Assembly: GCA_003697065.1 (NCBI GenBank)
Contig: RFFY01000132.1
Span: forward strand, 1-18,124
Direction of reading: 5' to 3'
DNA from: Actinomyces sp.
Lineage (GTDB): Bacteria > Actinomycetota > Acidimicrobiia > Acidimicrobiales > Aldehydirespiratoraceae
DNA: 18,124 nt
A model generated the notes under the pieces. The model had not been told where the DNA came from, made no database searches, and worked only from the letters and a program-made list of their open reading frames with translations. The position numbers and the translations under genes were made by a program. Below, one piece after another: positions 1-7,263 of this stretch (position 1 is the first letter of the stretch; the number at the start of each line of letters is the position of its first letter).

Positions 1-92
1 CCGTCGTCGTCGTCGCCGCACGCCGCCGCCAGCAGCCCGAAGGCCGCCAGGACGGCGACGGCGACCATCCAGCGTTTCCGTGTCGTTGTCAT
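1..92 (-). CDS. N-terminus of an ABC importer solute-binding lipoprotein (partial)
   Basis: Only the first 30 codons are in the window; the gene runs off the left edge. The start is an ATG at 92, preceded on the minus strand by AGGAGG (102-107) with a 9-nt gap. The product begins with a basic n-region (TTTRKRW), a hydrophobic core, and the lipobox LAAAC (Cys near residue 25), followed by GDDDD, as is usual just after the lipidated cysteine of actinobacterial lipoproteins. Function is inferred from position: it follows an ABC ATPase and a permease on the same strand, so it most likely encodes their extracytoplasmic substrate-binding protein, anchored to the outer face of the membrane. The ligand-binding domain lies outside the window, so neither family nor substrate can be checked. 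Confidence 0.75.
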   Translation of the reverse strand, partial: MTTTRKRWMVAVAVLAAFGLLAAACGDDDD

Positions 93-149
93 GTGTGCAC
101 CCCTCCTGTGCGGGTCGCGACGGATCCGGACGGATCCAGCCGGTCGGGT

Positions 150-167
150 GTCCGGGTGGTCCCGGAC
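150..167 (-). other. Intra-operon hairpin between permease and lipoprotein genes
   Basis: A perfect 7-bp inverted repeat, GTCCGGG and CCCGGAC around a 4-nt loop, lies between the permease stop (184) and the start of the lipoprotein gene (92). No T-run follows it on the minus strand, so a full terminator is unlikely. Such a hairpin could protect an mRNA end or change the expression ratio of the two genes; that is inference. Confidence 0.4.
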
Positions 168-183
168 CGATCGGAGGCGGCTC

Positions 184-1062
184 TCAGTGCCACTCCCGGA
201 TGAGTCGCTGCTTGAGCCAACCGAAGAACTCGAAGACGACGATGCCCAGCAGAGCCGACAAGATGATGGCGGCGATGAGCTGCTCGGACTTGAGACGCGA
301 GGTGTATTCCTTGATGCGCAGGCCGAGGCCCTGCTCGCCGCGCCCGAAGAAGAAGTCGCCGACGATGGCACCGATCACCGACAGGCCGGCGGAGATCTGG
401 AAGCCGGTGAACATGGCGGGCACGGCGGCGGGGAACTGGAGCTTGCGCAGGCGCGTCCAGCGGTCGGCGTTGTGGAGGGTGAACAGGTCGTGGTGGCCCT
501 GGTCGGCGGATTTCAGGCCGAACAAGGTGTTGGTGATGATGGGGAACAGGGAGATGATCACCACGACGAGCACCCGGGCGTTGAACCCGAAACCGAAGCG
601 CAGACCGATGAGGGGGACGAGGGCCAGGATGGGCACGGTCTGCAGCAGCACCGCATAGGGGTAGAAGGAGCGCTCGATCCACGCCGCCTGGGACATGGCC
701 ACGGCCACCACGATGCCGAGGACCATGGAGATGACGAGCCCCACCATGGAGACCTTGGTCGACACCCACAGGGCGTCGAGGAGCTCGCCGCGGTTCTCGG
801 CGTTCCAGAAGCCCACCCGCCACACGTCGTGGGCGTAGGGCAGGGAGATGTTGCGCTCGTTGGCGGTGAGGACGAAACCCGAATAGGCGTACCACAGCCC
901 GATGGCGGCCAGGGCGACGAGCAGGGGCGGCCCGACGGTGATGAGCCAGCCCCGCCATCCCCGGCCTTCCCGCTTCGCCACGACCGGCACCGGCACCGTC
1001 CCCACCGGCGTCACGGCATTGTCGGGTGTGATGTCGACGATGTCGTCGCTCACGCTCGTCAT
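184..1062 (-). CDS. ABC importer permease, SsuC/TauC/ThiX-like
   Basis: This 292-aa inner-membrane protein forms the channel of an ABC importer of the sulfonate/taurine/pyrimidine (BPD_transp_1) type. After a 35-residue cytoplasmic tail come hydrophobic segments at about 40-60, 104-124, 133-155, 163-180, 217-238 and 262-282. The coupling-helix (EAA-loop) region is visible at about 227-250 (GLSVIGAIVGDFFF, then GLGLRI), where it would dock on the ATPase. Its ATG overlaps the stop codon of the upstream ATPase by 4 bp (ATGA, 1059-1062), indicating translational coupling. The stretch at 184-200, around ADQGHHDLF, departs from the classic SsuC pattern as I know it, so the substrate need not be a sulfonate. 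The importer role is secure; the substrate is unknown. Confidence 0.88.
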   Translation of the reverse strand: MTSVSDDIVDITPDNAVTPVGTVPVPVVAKREGRGWRGWLITVGPPLLVALAAIGLWYAYSGFVLTANERNISLPYAHDVWRVGFWNAENRGELLDALWVSTKVSMVGLVISMVLGIVVAVAMSQAAWIERSFYPYAVLLQTVPILALVPLIGLRFGFGFNARVLVVVIISLFPIITNTLFGLKSADQGHHDLFTLHNADRWTRLRKLQFPAAVPAMFTGFQISAGLSVIGAIVGDFFFGRGEQGLGLRIKEYTSRLKSEQLIAAIILSALLGIVVFEFFGWLKQRLIREWH

Positions 1063-1871
1063 GCGTCCTCCGGAGCGGGGGCGGGCGGGGCGTCGGAACC
1101 GTGGCCCCGCAGGGTGGCCGAGACCTTTCCGGCGAGGCGGGCGAACTCGGGCTCGAAGCGCAGCTCGGGGGCCCGGGGGTAGGGGAAGGGGATGTCGTAC
1201 TCGCCGACGATGCGGCCGGGCCGGTCCGACATGACGACGACCCGGGTCGACAAGAAGACGGCCTCGTTGATGGAGTGGGTGATGAACAGCCCGGCGAAGC
1301 CCTCGTGGATGAAGAGGTCGAGGACCTCACCGTTGAGTCGCTCGCGTGTCATCTCGTCGAGGGCGCCGAAGGGTTCGTCGAAGAGGAACACCGAGGGCTT
1401 GAGGGTGAGCGAACGCGCCAGCGACACCCGCATCTTCATGCCCCCGGAGAGGCGCTTGGGGTGGTGGTTCTCGAAGCCCGACAGGCCGACGAGCTCGATG
1501 GCGTCGCGGGCCAGGCGGGAGCGGGTCTCGCGGTCGATGTCGTGGAGCTCGCACAGGAGCTCGACGTTGCGCTGCACCGTGCGCCAGGGCAGCAGGGTGG
1601 CGTCCTGGAAGACGTAGCCCAGGCGCTGACGGTCCACGTCGACGCTTCCCGCCGTGTGCTCGAGGAGGCCCGAGGCGATCTTGAGCAGGGTCGACTTGCC
1701 GCACCCCGAGGGTCCGACGACGGTGACGAACTCACCCGGTCGGACGTCGAGGTCGATGGCCGACAGGGCGTGGGTGCCGTCGGGGTACACCATCTCGACA
1801 CCCCGGAAGCACAGGGCGGGTTCGTCGGCGTCGACGGCGGGCCGGCCGGTCGTGGCGGTGGCGTCGGTCAC
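1059..1871 (-). CDS. ABC importer ATPase, SsuB/TauB/ThiZ-like
   Basis: This 270-aa cytoplasmic subunit powers the importer by ATP hydrolysis. Visible motifs: Walker A GPSGCGKST (53-61), Q-loop Gln 89 in YVFQDATLLPW, signature LSGGM (141-145), Walker B VFLFDE (161-166), D-loop GALDE, and H-loop His 199. The length and the FQDATLLPW and THSINEAVFL stretches are typical of the nitrate/sulfonate/taurine ATPase family. The start is a GTG at 1871 with no Shine-Dalgarno, but TAAGGT lies 7 nt upstream, fitting a leaderless transcript. It is the first gene of a three-gene importer operon and ends in a 4-bp overlap with the permease. The amidohydrolase gene stops 63 nt upstream on the same strand. The ATPase assignment is very secure; the substrate is not. 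Confidence 0.92.
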   Translation of the reverse strand: MTDATATTGRPAVDADEPALCFRGVEMVYPDGTHALSAIDLDVRPGEFVTVVGPSGCGKSTLLKIASGLLEHTAGSVDVDRQRLGYVFQDATLLPWRTVQRNVELLCELHDIDRETRSRLARDAIELVGLSGFENHHPKRLSGGMKMRVSLARSLTLKPSVFLFDEPFGALDEMTRERLNGEVLDLFIHEGFAGLFITHSINEAVFLSTRVVVMSDRPGRIVGEYDIPFPYPRAPELRFEPEFARLAGKVSATLRGHGSDAPPAPAPEDA

Positions 1872-1878
1872 CCGGGGG

Positions 1879-1884
1879 ACCTTA
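1879..1884 (-). promoter_or_regulatory. -10 box of a leaderless promoter for the ABC operon
   Basis: TAAGGT on the minus strand fits TANNNT and lies 7 nt before the GTG at 1871. That spacing would put transcription start at or next to the start codon. No clear -35 was seen. Confidence 0.5.
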
Positions 1885-1891
1885 GTCGTCG

Positions 1892-1931
1892 TGGTGCGCG
1901 CGACTCACGCCCACGTCGGGGTGGCGCACCA
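1892..1931. repeat. 8-bp inverted repeat upstream of the ABC operon
   Basis: The arms TGGTGCGC (1892-1899) and GCGCACCA (1924-1931) are perfect complements with centres 32 bp apart, about three helical turns. The element lies between the amidohydrolase stop and the -10 box of the ATPase gene, where an operator or activator site would be expected. It could instead form a hairpin ending the amidohydrolase transcript. Confidence 0.45.
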
Positions 1932-1934
1932 TCT

Positions 1935-3134
1935 TCACTCCCCCGTAACACGTCGGCCCCGGTGCACCACCACCCGCCCGGCGGGGGCGTCGGCCACGAC
2001 GGCCCGCAGGGTCGGCGCGTCCACGACGACGAGCTCGGCGGGGTCGCCCGGCGACACCAGGGCCCCGTCGGCGGGTGCCGGTGTCCCCATCACCCGGCGG
2101 GCGCCCCGGGTGACGGCATCCCAGGCGTCGGGCACCCCCAGGTGGCCGGCCATGACCAGCAGGGCGGCCGTCTCGGCGGGGTCACCGCGTCCGACCACGC
2201 AGAAGGGGTCCTGGAGATTGTCGGCGCCGGCGGCGAGCGTCACCCCCGCCTCGCGGAGGGCCGCCAGGGCGGTGAGCCCCCGCGGGGGTGCCGTGCGGCG
2301 GCCCCGGGCCTGGAGATACAGGTTGGTCTGGGGCAGGGTCACCACCCCCACCCCGGCGGCGGCGCACGCCTCGGCCACCCGGGCCTGGGTGACGGCGTCC
2401 TGCATCCCGAGCGAGCAGCAGTGCGAGGCGGTGACCGCTTGCGGAAAGTCCCGGGCCAGGCGGGCGAGGTCGGCGAGGCCGAGGACGCCCGGGTCGAGGG
2501 TCTCGTCCACGTGGAGGTCGACACCCACCCCCGCCTCGGCGGCTAGCTCGAGGGCGCCGGCGGTGGCGGCGGCGACGTCGTCTTCGAGGTGGGGCACCCC
2601 GCCGAGGAGGTCGGCGCCGGCGGCGAGGGCCTCACGGGCCCGGGCCCGCTGGTCGGCGCCCGCCGCCCCGAGGGTCGGCGCCGCCACCAGGGCCACGATC
2701 TGCAGATCGACGAGATGACGGGTCCGCTCCCGCACGGCCACCAGGGCCTCGACGGCCCGGGTCCCGATGCCCGGAGCCACGTCGACGTGGGTCCGTATGG
2801 CCGTCGTCCCCGCCGCCACCAGGCGCCGGACCGCCCGTTCGGCCCGCTCGGCGATCTCGTCGACGCCCAGGCGTTCGTGCTCCCGGCGCCAGGCGTCGAT
2901 GGCGCCCGCCAGGTCGCCAGCGGGATTGGCGACGACGTCGGCGGTGAAGGCCTTGTCGAGGTGGGCGTGGGGCTCGGCCGGTGCCGGCAGCACGAGGCGA
3001 CCCCCGCCCTCGATCCTCTCGTCAGCGGGCGGCCCGGTCCCGGCCTCGTGGACGGCCACGACACGCCCGGTGTCGCAGACCAGGTCGACGCAGCGGCCGT
3101 CGACGAGACGGACGTCGGCGAGCAGCAGGGTCAC
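1935..3134 (-). CDS. Amidohydrolase, cytosine deaminase (CodA)-like
   Basis: This is a 399-aa metal-dependent hydrolase of the amidohydrolase superfamily, in the branch of bacterial cytosine deaminases and ammelide hydrolases (AtzC). All expected metal and catalytic residues are seen: HAH (56-58) in PAEPHAHLDKAF, HVDE with His 208 and Glu 211, SHCCSL with His 238, and Asp 305 in ADNLQDPF. The enzyme should act in the cytosol, replacing an amino or substituted amino group on a heterocycle by hydroxyl. The GTG at 3134 was chosen because homologous sequence (LLLADVRLVDG) begins there and TAACGT lies 8 nt upstream; the open frame continues further upstream as low-quality sequence. The ABC importer begins 63 nt after its stop, suggesting it acts on the imported compound. 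Cytosine itself is only one candidate; other pyrimidines, triazines or creatinine-like compounds are possible. Confidence 0.8.
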   Translation of the reverse strand: MTLLLADVRLVDGRCVDLVCDTGRVVAVHEAGTGPPADERIEGGGRLVLPAPAEPHAHLDKAFTADVVANPAGDLAGAIDAWRREHERLGVDEIAERAERAVRRLVAAGTTAIRTHVDVAPGIGTRAVEALVAVRERTRHLVDLQIVALVAAPTLGAAGADQRARAREALAAGADLLGGVPHLEDDVAAATAGALELAAEAGVGVDLHVDETLDPGVLGLADLARLARDFPQAVTASHCCSLGMQDAVTQARVAEACAAAGVGVVTLPQTNLYLQARGRRTAPPRGLTALAALREAGVTLAAGADNLQDPFCVVGRGDPAETAALLVMAGHLGVPDAWDAVTRGARRVMGTPAPADGALVSPGDPAELVVVDAPTLRAVVADAPAGRVVVHRGRRVTGE

Positions 3135-3142
3135 GGACAGCG

Positions 3143-3148
3143 ACGTTA
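3143..3148 (-). promoter_or_regulatory. -10 box, probable leaderless promoter of the amidohydrolase
   Basis: TAACGT on the minus strand is 8 nt before the GTG at 3134, inside the 50-nt gap after the AAA ATPase gene. There is no Shine-Dalgarno before this GTG. Confidence 0.45.
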
Positions 3149-3184
3149 GGCCAACGGGCCCCGCGCCGCCCGCCGCCGCCCGCC

Positions 3185-4549
3185 TCAGAAGGTCTCGACC
3201 ACCGGAGACGGCCCGGCTCCACCCCCGGGAACCGGGCCCACGTCGGGCGCGCCGTCGGCACCGGCGTCGGGAGCCCACAGCGGGTCGCGGGTGACGTACC
3301 GGTCACGGGTGAAGTACAAGGCGAGCACCCGGTCGACGGTCGCCGGGGTCAGAACCGGCGCCACGTTCTCGTAGGCGGCGACCGCCTTGAGGAGGCGGCA
3401 CACGTCGACGGGGAGGTAGGGGCGCAGATCGCCGCTGCGTTCGAGGCACCGGGCGCGAAGGTGGGCGGCGGCCTCGGCGTCACAGCCCACGCCCAGAGCG
3501 TGGGCGGCCCGGGCCAGCACCCAGTCGAAGCTGGCGGCGTCGACGGGACCGATGAAGACCTTCGACGGGATACGCCGGAAGAAGGCCTCGTCGCCGAGAT
3601 CGGCGGGGTCGAGGTTGGTCGACAGGACGACCTTCACGTCGAAGGGGATCTCGAAGCTCACCCCGTAGTCGAGGGAGAGGAAGTCGATGCGGCGGTCCAG
3701 GGGCACGATCCAGCGGTTCAGGAGCTGTTCGGGGGTCAGCACCTGACGCCCGAAGTCGTCCACGATCATCACCCCGTTGTTGGCCTTCATGTGCAGGGGC
3801 GCCAGGTAGACGCCGGCGTTGCGATCGTAGGTGAGGTCGAGCATGTCGCCGGTGAGCTCGCCCCCGACCAGGACACGGGGCCGCCGGCACAGCACCCAGC
3901 GCCGGTCGAGTTCGGCGGGTTGGGAGTCGGCGGGGACATGGACCGTCGAGTCGAACACGGTGATGATCTGGTTGTCGACGGTGACGGCCCGGGGGACGAG
4001 GACGAGGTCGGGGCTGATCCGCACCAGGCGCTCGGCGATCGAGGTCTTGCCGGTGCCGGGTGGGCCGTAGAGAAAGACGGCGCCCTGGGTGTTGAGGGCT
4101 GGGCCGAGCTCGTCGAGCACGGCATCGGAGAGGACGAGATCGGAGAAGGCCCGTTGGAGGGTCTCGCGGTCGACGCGCAGGGCCAGGCGCTGGCGGGCGA
4201 CCACCACCCGGTAGTCCGACAGGGACACGGGAGCGGCACCGGCGTAGCGGGACTGGTCGGCCCGATCCTGGGCGTGACGTTGCCCGAGCTGGGAGAGGGT
4301 GAGCACGTAGTCGCGCCCCACCATGCCGAGGACCTCGATCTCCTTGCGCTCGCGCATCTCCTGGACGACCGCGTCGACGAGGCCCGGGGACAAGGCGAGG
4401 GCCTCGGCGATGGCGCCGACTGTGGTACGGCCGTCGAGGGCGCACCGGCGCAGGACGAGGTCGGTGACCAAAGCGGGTGGGATCCCCAGGTCCTCGAGGC
4501 GCGTCGGCGCCCGGGGCAGGTCGAGGGCTCCGGCGTCGTGTTCGCTCAC
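3185..4549 (-). CDS. AAA+ ATPase with N-terminal winged-helix-like domain
   Basis: This 454-aa protein has a helical, winged-helix-like domain at about 20-92 and an AAA+ module: Walker A GPPGTGKT (162-169), Walker B VMIVDDFG (260-267), a sensor-1-like Asn 312 in VVLSTNLDP, and an arginine-rich FFRRIP (323-328) suited to an arginine finger. The stretch LLNRWIVPLDRRIDFL (276-291) is characteristic of a widespread family of stand-alone ATPases of unknown function, which as I recall is often found near Flp/Tad pilus genes. The C-terminus (about 425-454) is a Gly/Pro/Asp-rich tail. The GTG at 4549 is favoured by GGAGG (4556-4560) 6 nt upstream; the open frame extends further but is poor. Fold and ATP binding are well supported; the partner or substrate is unknown. 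The nearest gene with a possible pilus link is the SAF protein about 6 kb away. Confidence 0.85.
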   Translation of the reverse strand: MSEHDAGALDLPRAPTRLEDLGIPPALVTDLVLRRCALDGRTTVGAIAEALALSPGLVDAVVQEMRERKEIEVLGMVGRDYVLTLSQLGQRHAQDRADQSRYAGAAPVSLSDYRVVVARQRLALRVDRETLQRAFSDLVLSDAVLDELGPALNTQGAVFLYGPPGTGKTSIAERLVRISPDLVLVPRAVTVDNQIITVFDSTVHVPADSQPAELDRRWVLCRRPRVLVGGELTGDMLDLTYDRNAGVYLAPLHMKANNGVMIVDDFGRQVLTPEQLLNRWIVPLDRRIDFLSLDYGVSFEIPFDVKVVLSTNLDPADLGDEAFFRRIPSKVFIGPVDAASFDWVLARAAHALGVGCDAEAAAHLRARCLERSGDLRPYLPVDVCRLLKAVAAYENVAPVLTPATVDRVLALYFTRDRYVTRDPLWAPDAGADGAPDVGPVPGGGAGPSPVVETF

Positions 4550-4658
4550 CCGCGTCCTCCGGGGTCTCGGTCCGTCATCGGTCGGACCGGTCCCCCGGCC
4601 CGCCCGCCACAAGGCATCCATCGGCACGGCGCCGTCGTAGTTGACCCCGAGGCGACCC

Positions 4659-4681
4659 CGCCGAGGAACGGATCCTCGGCG
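4659..4681. other. 9-bp hairpin upstream of the AAA ATPase gene
   Basis: CGCCGAGGA (4659-4667) and TCCTCGGCG (4673-4681) pair perfectly around a 5-nt loop. It lies in the 189-nt gap (4550-4738) between the AAA ATPase gene and the tRNA gene. It could be a second tRNA terminator hairpin or an operator. A weaker 6-bp inverted repeat lies at 4569-4588. No convincing promoter for the ATPase gene was found here. Confidence 0.45.
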
Positions 4682-4702
4682 ACAGGAGGGCGGGGGCGCG
4701 AG

Positions 4703-4732
4703 ACGGCCCCGGCGACGGGTCACCGGGGCCGT
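4703..4732 (-). terminator. Hairpin terminator downstream of tRNA-Ala
   Basis: ACGGCCCCGG (4703-4712) and CCGGGGCCGT (4723-4732) form a perfect 10-bp stem with a 10-nt loop, 6 nt after the tRNA 3' end. No T-tract follows, which is common for hairpins in very GC-rich actinobacteria. Confidence 0.65.
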
Positions 4733-4738
4733 GGCGAG

Positions 4739-4812
4739 TGGAGGTGAGGGGATTCGAACCCCTGGCCTCTTCGATGCGACCGAAGCGCTCTAGCCAACTG
4801 AGCTACACCCCC
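4739..4812 (-). tRNA. tRNA-Ala (anticodon CGC)
   Basis: The 74-nt minus-strand sequence folds into a full cloverleaf. The acceptor stem GGGGGTG pairs with CACCTCC and contains G3-U70, the alanine identity pair. The D arm is GCTC/GAGC. The anticodon stem CTTCG/CGAAG carries loop GTCGCAT, giving anticodon CGC (reads GCG). The variable loop has 5 nt, and the T arm AGGGG/CCCCT carries TTCGAAT. The discriminator base is A, and the 3' CCA is not encoded, so it must be added after transcription. GCG is a frequent codon in such a GC-rich genome. Confidence 0.95.
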
Positions 4813-4824
4813 GCAGCCTCGGGG

Positions 4825-4852
4825 ACTCTAGCGCCTCGTTCCGGAGCCCCAA
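4825..4852 (-). promoter_or_regulatory. Promoter of tRNA-Ala
   Basis: On the minus strand TTGGGG (4847-4852) is followed after 16 nt by TAGAGT (4825-4830), 12 nt before the mature tRNA 5' end. Read as TTTGGG the spacer is 17 nt. Position and both boxes fit a housekeeping sigma-factor promoter. Confidence 0.6.
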
Positions 4853-4890
4853 ACGCCACCGGTGGGCGCCGGTACGCCCCCGGACGGGGC

Positions 4891-5382
4891 TCAGGCCTCG
4901 GCGGCGCGGGGCAGGTCGGCCTGGCCGGTGGCGCCCATCCAGTCGGGGGCGGCGGGATGCAGCATCGAGACCTTCATCTGGCGCTCGATCTCGAGGCTGC
5001 GCCTCTGCGCCACGGCGTAGGCGAAGGCGAACAGGGCCCCGTCGGCGGCGAGGTGGAGCATCCACACCGCACCGCCGACCGCCAGGGCGGCGAGCAGGGT
5101 CACCGAGGCGAAGACCGACAGGGCGACGAGCACCTCGGCCCGGCGTCGGGCGGCTTCGGCGGCCGTACGCGGGGCCCGCAGCATCTCGCCGCCGGCGAGG
5201 ACGCCGGACTCGGCGATGCGGCGGCTGCGCGCCGTCGTGCCGGCCAGGGTGCCCAGGGTGCGACCGAAGTCGTGACGGGTGTCGCGCCCGAAGGCGGGTC
5301 GGGCGGTGCGGCTCTCGCGCCACCACACGACGCCGTAGGCCGCCCACGCCGTTGCGAGCAGCAAGATGATGATCTGTGTCAC
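4891..5382 (-). CDS. Small membrane protein of unknown function
   Basis: I do not recognise this 163-aa protein. It begins with a hydrophobic segment (residues 2-20) with no cleavage motif, followed by a basic, Arg-rich soluble stretch (22-82), two further hydrophobic segments (about 83-108 and 110-127), and a charged C-terminal tail containing EIERQMKVSMLHP. This suggests three membrane passes with sizeable cytoplasmic parts. The GTG at 5382 is supported by GGAGG (5389-5393) 6 nt upstream; the longer open frame beginning at 5577 has no similar support. Its neighbours are the tRNA gene downstream and moaC upstream, but a 280-nt gap with hairpins separates it from moaC, so it is probably transcribed on its own. 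Coding character is good; function is unknown. Confidence 0.72.
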   Translation of the reverse strand: MTQIIILLLATAWAAYGVVWWRESRTARPAFGRDTRHDFGRTLGTLAGTTARSRRIAESGVLAGGEMLRAPRTAAEAARRRAEVLVALSVFASVTLLAALAVGGAVWMLHLAADGALFAFAYAVAQRRSLEIERQMKVSMLHPAAPDWMGATGQADLPRAAEA

Positions 5383-5586
5383 GGCACCCCTCCGGTTCGG
5401 TCCGACATCGCTGTCGTCCCGGGTCGAGGTCCACCGGCGGGTGGACACGCGGGAGTGGTTGCGAACTCCCGTCGACCCTGGCGCCGTCGTGATCCCTCTC
5501 GGCCCGTTCGGACCGGGCGGGACCGCGCCAGCGGCTATCCGGATGACGTTTCTACTACGAACGCAACATCCCGGCAACCCGAACGA

Positions 5587-5642
5587 CCGGAAAGGTCCGG
5601 ACGTCTGTCACACGCCCGTCGACCGCCGAGGCCCCACGGCGG
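5587..5642 (-). terminator. Two hairpins downstream of moaC
   Basis: These lie in the 280-nt gap 5383-5662 between moaC and the small membrane protein gene. CCGCCG/CGGCGG (5623-5642, 8-nt loop) lies 20 nt after the moaC stop. CCGGA/TCCGG (5587-5600, 4-nt loop) follows. Neither has a T-tract. The rest of the gap, including a less GC-rich patch at about 5535-5575, shows no gene; that patch could hold the promoter of the membrane protein, but I could not match clear boxes. Confidence 0.35.
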
Positions 5643-5662
5643 CCCCGTCGCGGGGACGAACC

Positions 5663-6169
5663 TCAGGCGTGGTCGCCGTCTCCGCCGGGCGGGACCGCCC
5701 GGCGGAAGGTGCCCGAGCGGCCACCGGTCTTCTCCCACAAGGCGATGTCCCCGATCACCATGTTGCGATCGAGTGACTTGCACATGTCGTAGATGGTCAA
5801 GGCCGCGACGCTGCAGGCGGTGAGGGCCTCCATCTCGACGCCGGTGCGGTCGACCGTCTCGACCTGGGCCTCGATCTCGATGGAGGAGTCCCGGATCTCG
5901 AAGTTGACGTACACCGAGCCCACGAGCAGGGGATGACACAAGGGCAGCAGGTCGCTGGTGCGCTTGGCGGCCTGGATCCCCGCCACCCGGGCCACGGCCA
6001 GCACGTCGCCCTTCTTGATGGCGCCCTGGGCCACCGCCGAGGCCGTCTCGGGCGACATGGTCACCCGGCCCCGGGCGATCGCCCGCCGATGGGTCGGCTC
6101 CTTGGGGGTGACGTCGACCATGCGGGCACGGCCGAGCGGATCGAGATGGGTGAAGCCGACGTCGGACAT
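5663..6169 (-). CDS. moaC: Cyclic pyranopterin monophosphate synthase MoaC
   Basis: MoaC acts with MoaA in the first step of molybdenum cofactor synthesis, converting the MoaA product 3',8-cyclo-GTP to cyclic pyranopterin monophosphate in the cytosol. The 168-aa length is normal. Family motifs are present in order: MVDVTPKEPTHRRAIARG near the N-terminus, LLPLCHPLL (about 74-82), GVEMEALTA (about 110-118), the CKSLDR segment with the active-site Asp/Lys region, and KTGGRSG near the C-terminus. The ATG at 6169 has TACACT 6 nt upstream and no Shine-Dalgarno, so its message may be leaderless although moaA stops only 21 nt upstream on the same strand. The gene is also likely read through from moaA. 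Confidence 0.97.
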   Translation of the reverse strand: MSDVGFTHLDPLGRARMVDVTPKEPTHRRAIARGRVTMSPETASAVAQGAIKKGDVLAVARVAGIQAAKRTSDLLPLCHPLLVGSVYVNFEIRDSSIEIEAQVETVDRTGVEMEALTACSVAALTIYDMCKSLDRNMVIGDIALWEKTGGRSGTFRRAVPPGGDGDHA

Positions 6170-6175
6170 GGCGCC

Positions 6176-6181
6176 AGTGTA
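6176..6181 (-). promoter_or_regulatory. -10 box before moaC
   Basis: TACACT on the minus strand is 6 nt before the moaC ATG, in the 21-nt gap after moaA. It fits the TANNNT pattern seen before other genes here and would give moaC its own leaderless transcript. Confidence 0.45.
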
Positions 6182-6190
6182 GGGGTCGCC

Positions 6191-7171
<981 letters not shown>

Positions 7172-7180
7172 CAGGCCCTC

Positions 7181-7186
7181 AGGGTA
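7181..7186 (-). promoter_or_regulatory. -10 box before moaA
   Basis: TACCCT on the minus strand lies 9 nt before the moaA ATG, in the 92-nt gap after moeA. Confidence 0.45.
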
Positions 7187-7196
7187 CCCCCCACCC

Positions 7197-7256
7197 CCCG
7201 GGTGACGCCTCCCGGGCGGGCACACCGGACACCCCATCTGTCGCCGACGGCGTCGG
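7197..7256 (-). terminator. Hairpins in the moeA-moaA gap
   Basis: CCGAC/GTCGG with a 3-nt loop (7244-7256) starts 7 nt after the moeA stop. CCCGGG at 7197-7202 and again at 7211-7216 can pair around an 8-nt loop. Both are short and lack T-tracts, so only partial termination is suggested. Confidence 0.3.
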
Positions 7257-7263
7257 AACCGGG

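Noticed and set aside
119..137. A 9-bp direct repeat containing GGATCC, twice at a 10-bp offset
   Set aside because: Short, GC-rich and inside the 91-nt permease-lipoprotein gap with no further copies; likely chance.
2981..4747. A long plus-strand open frame of 588 codons opposite the amidohydrolase and AAA ATPase genes
   Set aside because: It is antisense to two genes with complete motifs, contains no domain, and reflects the lack of stop codons in very GC-rich DNA.
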